A stretch of 15,854 nt of DNA from Isohypsibius dastychi (taxonomy: Eukaryota; Tardigrada; Eutardigrada; Parachela; Isohypsibiidae): assembly GCA_034696485.1 (NCBI GenBank), contig JAQIWT010000718.1, positions 1-15,854 of the forward strand. The letters are read 5' to 3'. Of this stretch, positions 9,802 to 15,854 are shown piece by piece (the stretch's first letter is position 1; every line of letters begins with the position of its first letter). The notes under the pieces were generated by a model, which was not told the origin of the DNA, did no database searches, and was given only the letters and a program-made list of their open reading frames with translations. The position numbers were made by a program, and so were the translations under genes.

Positions 9802-10180
9802 CTTTTGATCTTTGCCGCTGTCGGTTGAATTTTGCTGGGGTTCGGTTGGGCATTGATAGTATTTAAAAGCTCAAGCAATATGATCAGTGGGAGGGTTGAG
9901 CACACAATGAACGGAAGATTCTGCCCATTTTGAAAAACTGAGAAGCATTTCTCGCCAATTGAATATCTAGACTCACTTTTGAAAGTTCATCTGTACAAGG
10001 AGGACGCGAAAGTGATTCACTAAAATTTGCAAGCAGTTTTCAACCAGATCGTTAAATATACATAGTATACACAGAGAAGAAACTATAAAATCAAACCCGG
10101 AAAAGAAATCTCGGACACCAATTTCAGTTCTCCAGGTGTAATCCCAACAACCTTATTCTGCGCCGTGGGCTTGAGAAAAA

Positions 10181-10300
10181 GTGGTTCAAAACCGGTCAAA
10201 AAAAGACAGCTGTGGTTTGAAAAACGCTTTTCTCAGCCAGAGATGGTTAAAACAGCAGATTTTGTTAACCGTGGTTTAAAAAATCTTGGGATTTGAAAAA
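10181..10300 (+). repeat. degenerate ~31-bp tandem motif, about four units
   Basis: GTGGTTTnAAAA-like strings begin at 10181, 10212, 10243 and 10271, a spacing of 31, 31 and 28 bases. Between them the units are poorly conserved. The first unit contains GGTTCAAAACCGGT; a near copy, GGTTCAAACCGGTT, occurs at about 10947-10960. Confidence 0.35.
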
Positions 10301-10392
10301 CACTGCGATTCACCGTCTTTCAACCTACAGTCGACGAAATTCTCATATGTCCAACTGATACAATTCACCGCGGTCTTTGATGACCCTTCCAG

Positions 10393-10534
10393 GTGGATTA
10401 TATTGACGTGTCAGGGGGTTGAAGTAAGGTGCGGGAGCAGAGAGACATGTCCATACAACGGATGTAAAAGCAAATACTGCTGTTTTCTTGGAGGTGAAAC
10501 GCTGTCAGAATTGATGCATGTGTTCAAAATTCAG
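10393..10534 (+). other. possible cysteine-rich exon
   Basis: A frame between an acceptor-like CTTCCAG (ending at 10392) and a donor-like CAG|GTATTT (10535) encodes a short peptide with six cysteines spaced C-x6-C-x5-C-x4-C-x4-C-C. An alternative donor lies at 10494. Cysteine spacing of this density is typical of small disulphide-bonded extracellular modules, but I cannot assign a family. No start exon was identified. Confidence 0.2.
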
Positions 10535-10805
10535 GTATTTCAGGTGGGACCTGCGGTGGTTACTGATAAGATGGTTATTGACAATCACCTTTTCTGGAAT
10601 CACCTACTGTTATCACCTTTTCAGAAGAACTGTGTGGCTTTTTCTTAACTCGATTTTTTGTTAATGCGTTATTCAAAAGTTGAGTTTCGTTTCGAAGTAA
10701 TCGGTGCAAAGGTAAGGAAATCTGTGATTAAAATTCATGAAAAAAACTCCGAAAATTTGAGGCATGTGCCTCGACATTGAGTAGGGGGAGGGGAGGTTGA
10801 ATTGA

Positions 10806-10841
10806 ATCGAACGAGAGAAAACCATCGAACGAAAGAAAACC
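10806..10841 (+). repeat. 18-bp tandem duplication, two copies
   Basis: ATCGAACGAGAGAAAACC (10806-10823) is followed directly by a copy with one mismatch (10824-10841). It is too short to infer function. Confidence 0.7.
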
Positions 10842-10930
10842 AGTCTCGACTGGCTTGCTGCAGCTGCACTGCGCCACCAAGTACCACGTGTTAAAGAACG
10901 GGTGAGGGAGGATGGGTAGTTCAAGAAGAA

Positions 10931-11122
10931 ATGTGTCTTAGAATTTGGTTCAAACCGGTTCTGATCGGTATTCACGATTGTGAAGCGACGTGTTTGTACA
11001 GATCTGACACTCTGTACTGTGGGTGTTACAGGTGTTTCGAAAACCTAAGAGATGAGCCAGGCCAGTTCTCTAGAGAAAACGTTTTTCAGTTTTATGCAGC
11101 GTGGCAACTGAGAAAAGGATAA
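10931..11122 (+). other. possible small cysteine-rich frame
   Basis: An ATG-initiated frame of 63 codons has five cysteines in a cluster (C-x3-C-x8-C-x-C-x2-C) and is in the same modulo-3 frame as the cysteine-rich exon candidate at 10393-10534. No signal peptide or splice evidence supports it, and two acceptor-like TACAG strings lie inside. It may be one exon of a cysteine-rich gene, or chance. Confidence 0.17.
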
Positions 11123-11600
11123 TAGCAAAAAAAAAATTATTCTCGATATTGGCGGAAAATCTCACCGGATATTATCATCATTATTATTGTTATATTATTT
11201 GCATCACTGGACGGTATAATCAGGCTGTGACCACGCCTGGGTCTGGTCAAATACCGACAATACCCGTAAGTCTTCATTTGTCGAGTGCCTGTTTTGTAGA
11301 AAATCAACGGATCACGTTGCATGCCCAGAAGAGAACTCATTCGAATTCCCATGAAAAAAATAATAGCTTCTATCTGGTGGTTTGTCGTAATTCACATGCG
11401 TTCTTTTGTAAAATGGAAAAAAATGCAAGGTCACCAGCAAAACAAACCACTAAAATTGCTCCAAGTGCCATTTCTGTAATTTGCATTTGAATCGAACGAA
11501 AAAGCATCCATCTTGACGATCATGATGTTATCTACAATCGATCAACTTTTCAAACAGATCCACTTGTAAGTTATTTTTTAAATTTGCCGGAATTAGAGTT
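11123..11600. other. non-coding spacer
   Basis: A frame of about 129 codons runs here from a GTG. It is Ser/Thr/His/Lys-rich, has no ATG near its start, and shows no domain or splice support. It is AT-rich with poly-A and ATTATT strings. I see nothing else. Confidence 0.4.
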
Positions 11601-11723
11601 CCACCGAATCTCCAGTGAAAATTACTGGATTCCAAGGTCGTAGTAATGGAACTGCATTATTTCTACTCAGCAACATTGAGGGCCAAAGGAGGTACGCGAC
11701 CTACGGGCGCGAGTTCGTAAGAA
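11601..11723 (-). repeat. dispersed repeat family, copy C (next to the transposase)
   Basis: This is the inverted partner of copy B: 11679-11723 is identical to the reverse complement of 7918-7962, and 11629-11651 matches 8048-8070 at 22 of 23. It ends 36 bases before the transposase ATG (11759). It may be the terminal part of the transposon that carried the transposase, in which case copies A and B would be deleted relatives. Confidence 0.75.
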
Positions 11724-11758
11724 GTTTCACAAAAGACTCTGATCCGCCAAAATATGCA

Positions 11759-12423
11759 ATGCTCACACTTCGGCAGAAGAAAGAACTCTTCAAGATGTCT
11801 GACGAAAAGGTTCGTTAAATCGACTGTTCTATCTGATTTGCCCAAGGTTTCCTTTTCAACCATGTCATACTTGTCCAATTATTTTACAGAAAATGAAGAA
11901 CTATCAACTTGCGAGCTACTTTGGTGTTTCACCGTCAGCAATCGGCAAGCTGCTGAAGAACAGATCGAAGATAGAAGCGGAAATTGCTGGATTTCCGAAT
12001 CTTGACGTGAAACGAACCAAGACGCGACATCCTGAAGTTGATGCCGTTGTTTTTGACTGGTTTGAACAGTGTCGGAAGAAGAATATCCCTTTATGTGGAG
12101 AATTGATCAGAGTAAAAGCTTCTTTGGTAGCTGATGCGTTGAAGATAAAAGGATTCGTTGCGAGCGATGGCTGGCTGACGAAATTCAATAAGCGTAATGG
12201 AATCCGGAACAAGCTGTTGTCAGGAGAATCTAAGAGTGCCGACAAGGAAGCTGGGGATTTGTTCAAAGCATCCATTCCATCCATTTGCCGTGGATATGAG
12301 GAACGGGATATCTTCAACGCTGACGAAACTGCCGCAATGTATCGAGCCCTGCAGAGCAGATCGATGATAGGAAGGGAAGAAGACGTGAAAGGCGGAAAGT
12401 TCGCAAAAGATCGCGTGAGGTGA
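11759..12423 (+). CDS. truncated Tigger/pogo-type transposase (CENP-B-like), two exons
   Basis: Exon 1 (11759-11809) starts at ATG 11759 and encodes the LTLRQKKELFKM helix typical of the first helix-turn-helix of CENP-B/Tigger proteins. It ends AAG|GTTCGT. The acceptor at 11889 (ATTTTACAG) joins exon 2 in phase 0 and completes the domain (YQLASYFGVSPSAIGKLLKNR). Of 194 residues, about 1-55 form the first HTH and about 65-125 the second, Tc5/CENP-B-type HTH with its GWLTKF motif. NADET (residues 160-164) supplies the first catalytic Asp of the DDE core. GGKFAKDR follows as in the family, and then TGA. The remaining catalytic residues are missing. Family members are usually at least twice this length, so it is either a decayed transposase or a DNA-binding remnant. 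A donor-like GTGAGG lies just before the stop, but I find no continuation. Confidence 0.78.
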
Positions 12424-12508
12424 AAACCTGAAAAATAGTGGTACTTTCGGTCTTGATCATTGTTTATTGATGACAGTAGAACGGTCGTCTGTATAGATAA
12501 TTGAATTA

Positions 12509-12529
12509 ATTTAATTTATTAAATTAAAT
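12509..12529. repeat. AT palindrome
   Basis: ATTTAATTT and AAATTAAAT are perfect inverted 9-base arms around ATT. The sequence lies between the transposase remnant and the minus-strand membrane-protein gene. It could be a transposon end, a terminator-like structure or simple AT-rich DNA. Confidence 0.55.
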
Positions 12530-12598
12530 CAATGAGTTTCGATTTATGGTCATACGCGGCCGGACCTTGCCGGCAAATGTGTCGGCCCCCTGACAAAT

Positions 12599-12611
12599 CC
12601 CCCCCCCCCCC
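12599..12611. repeat. C13 homopolymer (left of membrane-protein gene)
   Basis: Exactly 13 consecutive C. A second run of 13 lies at 13443-13455. The two bracket the minus-strand gene at 12817-13329, but the sequences around them are otherwise unrelated. Confidence 0.85.
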
Positions 12612-12643
12612 TCAAAATTTGGAAGCTCAGCACGCGTCAAACA

Positions 12644-12649
12644 TTTATT
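12644..12649 (-). terminator. AATAAA polyadenylation-signal candidate for the minus-strand gene
   Basis: TTTATT on the plus strand reads AATAAA on the minus strand, about 170 bases downstream of the TAA that ends the minus-strand frame. This distance suits a normal 3' UTR and favours the intronless model of that gene. Confidence 0.4.
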
Positions 12650-12816
12650 TCTAAAACAGGGAACAGTAGGCCACCGCCTAAAACAAAAACACGGTCAAAT
12701 GTACAGGGATTCTTCACTTCCGCCATAAACAAGAAAAACAACAACAGATTTCTCAGAGATCCGAGATCTCTTTCAGCATCCAATACACAAAACCAACACA
12801 ATGCTCAGAAATGAGC

Positions 12817-13329
12817 TTACCAAAAGCGGTCTGATCCGTGAAGAGTATAGGAGTCGCGGAGAAATCCTCGGAGAACTTTCGGGGGGGTCTTCATCAAAAA
12901 CAAAATATTCCCTGTCCCAACCGCACACGCCGACATATTTGCAGAGACGAAAACAGTGTAGTCCGTCATAGGATCAAATAGACTGATGAAAACAGTCCGA
13001 ATAAACAACGGTAAGTCGAGAAGAGCAACTGGAAGGTAGGTGGTCGTAACTGAGGAGGCTGAACTGGCAGGTGAGGTAGATACAGTTTGCTGAGTTTCGA
13101 CCGAGGTGTACAGAGGAGGTGGTAAATAGGTGGAAGTTTGAAGTGTTGTTGGAAGAGTCAATGGGGTCGAGGAGTCATCAGGGGAACTATCAGATTCTCG
13201 GGGAATTGTCAGCCATATAATTATGGCCACCAAAAGAAGTACGGCTGCCGTTCCAACGCAGATGAGCAGTATATTTTTGCTCAACCATGAGCGAGTCTCA
13301 CTGGCCGAACCAAAACGCAAGTACTTCAT
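12817..13329 (-). CDS. small single-pass membrane protein with Ser/Thr/Pro-rich stalk
   Basis: The frame of 170 residues starts at ATG 13329-13327 in good context (AAATCATGA). Residues 1-18 are basic and Ser-rich; residues 19-41 form one strong hydrophobic segment (ILLICVGTAAVLLLVAIII), followed by TIPRESD. With no cleavage site before it, this fits a type II signal anchor or a type III orientation. Residues 45-97 are rich in Ser, Thr and Pro, like an O-glycosylated stalk. Residues 98-170 form a small domain with one N-glycosylation site (NMS) and no family I recognise. The terminal codons TGG TAA overlap a donor (TTTTG|GTAAGC). If spliced to an acceptor ending at 12678 (TTTTGTTTTAG), the frame continues to a TAA at 12524-12526, about 220 residues in all. 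That extension crosses the C13 tract (four glycines) and the AATAAA, so I prefer the unspliced form. Confidence 0.6.
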   Translation of the reverse strand: MKYLRFGSASETRSWLSKNILLICVGTAAVLLLVAIIIWLTIPRESDSSPDDSSTPLTLPTTLQTSTYLPPPLYTSVETQQTVSTSPASSASSVTTTYLPVALLDLPLFIRTVFISLFDPMTDYTVFVSANMSACAVGTGNILFLMKTPPKVLRGFLRDSYTLHGSDRFW

Positions 13330-13442
13330 GATTTACTTAATTCAAAAGTTAAAACGTAAACAGTGCACCGGAAACGGAAACTGCTTCTGGTGTATCAACG
13401 TAATAGCCCACCCCCCCCTGCCGTAATGAACGCTCAGAAACA

Positions 13443-13455
13443 CCCCCCCCCCCCT
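13443..13455. repeat. C13 homopolymer (right of membrane-protein gene)
   Basis: A run of 13 C, preceded by a shorter C3-A-C8 tract at about 13408-13419. It lies about 115 bases upstream of the minus-strand ATG, in the region where that gene's promoter or 5' UTR should be; on that strand it is a G-run. Confidence 0.85.
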
Positions 13456-13840
13456 TTGTAAGTTTCCCACACGCACATACGCTCATGTCATTTGTTGACA
13501 TTTTGTTCGATTCGAAATCTCATCGAAGTTTCAGTCTTTCATTCTTTTATTTGTCAACCGTCTACAGCGTGTTGCCCCTGCGCAGAATGGAATTTATGCA
13601 GATTCGCACATGGTGCATCTTGATAATTGACAAGCCATGTTACAATTTGTTGGGCAGATGGACGGACTAGAAAACGTAGCTTATCGACGAAATTGCCCTG
13701 GATATTGTTGAGCTTATTGTTTCTGTGTTGATCATTCTGTTTGTAACTTGACCGCGTCGATCTCGGAAAGTCATCGCTATTGTTTCTCACGCGACAAAAA
13801 CTGCATCGGCTCTGGTAAATCTTGCTGATTAAAGTGGATC
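13456..13840. other. intergenic region between divergent genes
   Basis: This region separates the minus-strand membrane-protein gene from the plus-strand gene starting at 13841, so it should hold both promoters or one shared promoter. I see no clear TATA box or other recognisable element. Confidence 0.4.
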
Positions 13841-15224
13841 ATGACGGCAGATCCGACCTCCATCTCCGAATCTGTCATAGCGGAACATGAGAAGTTTGCA
13901 ATGCTTACGGAACAACTGGCTGCTGAAAGGGGAACCGTGGCTAATAACTGCAAAAGGTGAGAAGAGGTGCTGGAATATAATGCGGCTCCCTCTCGAGAAT
14001 GTGCTGGTTATCAGTTAACATGATGTTTTTTGGCGAACGGTTCGAGCCGAATAATTCAGGCGTCAATAGTCTTGGATGAATTTGATCTTTTTTTATCAAG
14101 GTTGTTCTGGTCTGATGGGGAATGGTTTTGTTTTTCATTCTGGTTATTCTTTATGAAGTGGAAGAGGACTTCGAAATTTAATTTAATGGGAACTGAATTA
14201 CTTTTTCTTGTCTGGCTTCAATTCTGTTGTAAATATTGGGATGCTTTCATGACGCAAACGCGTGTTTCATTTTTCCGCAAAATTTCGCACACGGCTTGTT
14301 AACTTACCACTTTCTGTATAGGTTCATCTCTCACGGGATAGTGGAATGGAATGTCAGGATCTGGTTATATGGATGAGCACCCCGGTTACCGCGGCTGGAA
14401 AGGCGGCCCATCAATCCCGGAAGACTACGAGAATGACGCCATCGATCCTCTGTAAGTCATTTGCAGATTTGATTCTCGTCACTCGGTCAATGTTTTACTG
14501 TGTTTTATTTTGCCAATTATATTGACGTATTTTCGCCATCGATTGCATGTAATTGCACCCATGTGGTTTCCCTTTTCAGACTGGTGAAAAGAAAAGTTGA
14601 CACGAAGGTTGATAAGAAAGTCTATCGGTCGGAAGGAATTCAGAGGTAATTTGTGAGAAAACATTTTTGATAAACTAAATCCGGTTTCCGGTGGGGAGAC
14701 TTTTTGTTCACGTGAGAACATGGTCCATATTTAAAACCGCACCCACTCTTGATTGAATCCAGAACTTCTCATTTTGCGACGCTTGTAAGATTTGAATGAG
14801 TTGGTTAAAATTGAGACGGATGTTCAGACTTCAGAGTCGCGCGCAATGAATAAAATTTCTGTATTGTATTTACCAAGTATGAATTATATACTTGCAGCCG
14901 TTGAATCAATGCAGCTGATTTGATAAATGTGTTTGTCTTTTGCAGTGGTTTGTTCAGCGAGGTGTTCGTGTGTTCCTCGGCTTCGTGTTTATATGTACTT
15001 CAACCGGAAGCGCCATTCAGCTCATCTCTGCGAATTCTCAGTGCGAAATCAAAACCAACTGGGAAATGCACATCAAGGAAAGAGTGCCAGTTATCGTCAA
15101 ACAGACTCGGCCAGATAACAAAAGCTTCCATATCATATTCGCAAAACGTGGAACTGAACTGCCTCGCCCTGAAAGATTCAACAAAACAAACACTTCGTGG
15201 CCTCAGGTCGGAAGTGAGAATTAA
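13841..15224 (+). CDS. multi-exon gene for a small unrecognised membrane protein
   Basis: Exons inferred from splice signals and composition are 13841-13956, 14322-14451, 14580-14645, 14763-14784 and 14946-15224. Exon 1 (ATG 13841; MTADPTSISESV) ends at AG|GTGAGA. Exon 2 follows TTCTGTATAG and contains the frame SGYMDEHPGYRGWKGG; its donor is CT|GTAAGT. Exon 3 is basic (LLVKRKVDTKVDKKVYRSEG), donor AG|GTAATT. The 22-base exon 4 shifts the phase so that exon 5 reads in its coding-like frame to TAA 15222-15224. Exon 5 gives one membrane segment (about VRVFLGFVFICTSTG) and a hydrophilic tail (IKERVPVIVKQTRP). From ATG 14351 the chain is 155 residues. The exon 1 to exon 2 junction does not keep this frame, so either translation starts at 14351 and exon 1 is leader, or a junction is missing. 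No family recognised. Confidence 0.5.
14763..14784 (+). other. 22-base microexon
   Basis: AG at 14761-14762 (TTGAATCCAG) and the donor CTT|GTAAGA at 14785 bound a 22-base exon encoding the end of an Arg codon plus TSHFATL. Without it, exon 3 (phase 2) cannot join the preferred frame of exon 5 (phase 0); with it, both junctions agree. Confidence 0.45.
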
Positions 15225-15424
15225 ATGAAGAACACAACGCAAAAACCAAATATTTTAAATTAAATCTCAGAAAACAGATGGTGAATAGAAGAAGTGGGGA
15301 AAACTGAGAAAAAAACCCCGATTAAATAAATAAAAAACAACTAATTGCTAAGAATTGAGAAAAAAGAGAACAAAATAAATTAAGTAATTAGAGCCAGGGC
15401 CTCAAAAGAGGTCAGAACAATTTT
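15225..15424. other. A-rich convergent 3' UTR region
   Basis: This is the tail-to-tail spacer of two genes. For the plus-strand gene, AATAAA lies at 15325-15330, about 100 bases after its TAA, within an AAATAAATAAA string. No matching AATAAA is seen on the minus strand. The strong A bias of the plus strand continues past 15424 into the minus-strand intron. Confidence 0.5.
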
Positions 15425-15854
15425 TCAAAAATCCGGAATCCGGTGTCCTTCGATTTCACGGCCCAAGGCCATAGCCGATTTTCGCGCTGCAAAATATAAT
15501 GACAAATTAAGAATTTAAAAAACAACAAACAACAGAAATTTTGAAAATAAACTAAAGAACTCAATAGAGCTTTGAAACTAAAAGAAAATATTCAAACGTG
15601 AATTTAAACAACATAAATTTGAAATAAAACTTAAATATCTTAGATACAAGATAAAACAAATGGAAATGATCAAAAAAATTGCAGGCAACAATAAAACTTA
15701 AATAAGTCAAAAACAAAATAAATAAAAATCACCAGAACTCACCACGCAGTTGAATGAGACGGACAAGTTCCATGTCAACTCGGTCAGCGCTGGACCGGCC
15801 GCGATGATTGGCAGCGTCCAGCAGCAAAGCGTCATGGTGCTGACCAATGAGCAG
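15425..15854 (-). CDS. last two exons of a minus-strand gene (partial at the window edge)
   Basis: The upstream exon (15743-15854) enters from the right edge and ends at a strong donor, CGTG|GTGAGT. A T-rich intron of 256 bases (15487-15742) ends at TATTTTGCAG. The terminal exon begins at 15486 and, in agreeing phase, reads 19 sense codons to TGA at 15425-15427. The visible C-terminus has 57 residues and is Arg- and Leu-rich, with stretches such as DRVDMELVRLIQLR and the end EIEGHRIPDF. I do not recognise a domain in so short a piece. The opposite strand of the upstream exon is also open, but it lacks a good acceptor and partner exon. The gene converges on the plus-strand gene ending at 15224, with only 200 bases between stop codons. 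Confidence 0.55.

Noticed and set aside
10940-10962. AACCGGTT-type transcription-factor site (Grainyhead-like)
   Set aside because: It matches a short known consensus, but no supported promoter lies nearby and single short motifs are expected by chance.
10673-10975. 100-codon minus-strand frame
   Set aside because: It is Ser/Phe/Arg-rich and crosses an 18-bp tandem duplication; no motif or splice support.
14036-14052. tRNA-like T-loop string GGTTCGAGCC
   Set aside because: The flanks do not form a T-stem and no acceptor, D or anticodon arm can be built around it.
14920-15228. Two other open frames across the last exon of the plus-strand gene
   Set aside because: The frame from 14946 has better codon composition, a membrane segment and a charged tail. 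The overlapping ones are Ser-rich or stop early.
15750-15854. Plus-strand reading of the right-edge exon
   Set aside because: It is open and protein-like, but its acceptor lacks a pyrimidine tract and it has no partner exon. The minus reading has a strong donor and acceptor and an agreeing terminal exon.
1-15854. CRISPR array, bacterial operon or prophage
   Set aside because: There are no regularly spaced direct repeats of CRISPR type, no ribosome-binding sites and no other phage genes. The tail-collar domain is a lone fusion in an intron-bearing gene.

Overview
The window looks like nuclear DNA of a eukaryote, most likely a small invertebrate animal. Coding stretches are broken by short GT-AG introns (57 to about 365 bases). 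There are no operons or ribosome-binding sites, the spacers are long, and the mobile DNA is of eukaryotic type: a non-autonomous element with hAT-like features and a Tigger/pogo-type transposase remnant. I cannot name the species from sequence alone. The window begins with a run of 22 C, which may be a contig edge or low-complexity filler.

Layout. Positions 1-2870 hold a C/G homopolymer block, a 420-bp element with terminal inverted repeats and an 8-bp target duplication (835-1254), one weak spliced-gene candidate (1387-1918) and otherwise nothing I can support. Positions 2870-5293 hold the clearest gene. A short exon encodes a signal peptide and, after a 57- or 81-base in-frame intron, joins a long exon whose product ends in a phage-type tail-collar domain; it is predicted to be secreted. 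Positions 5294-11590 are mostly non-coding. They contain a 56-bp-arm foldback, a degenerate 19-bp minisatellite, scattered copies of a repeat family, a strong 33-bp-stem hairpin and a few low-confidence exon candidates, some cysteine-rich. Positions 11590-12423 hold a truncated two-exon Tigger/pogo-like transposase with a copy of the repeat family directly upstream.

Positions 12817-13329 (minus strand) encode a small single-pass membrane protein with a Ser/Thr/Pro-rich stalk; the gene lies between two runs of exactly 13 C. Positions 13841-15224 (plus strand) hold a multi-exon gene for a small unrecognised membrane protein. Its reading frame closes only if a 22-base microexon is included. From 15854 down to 15425 (minus strand) come the last two exons of a gene that enters from the right and converges on the previous one. 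The genes show no sign of a shared pathway. The main biological interest is the secreted tail-collar protein, an architecture usually seen in phage tails and bacterial contractile devices, here in an intron-bearing eukaryotic gene.
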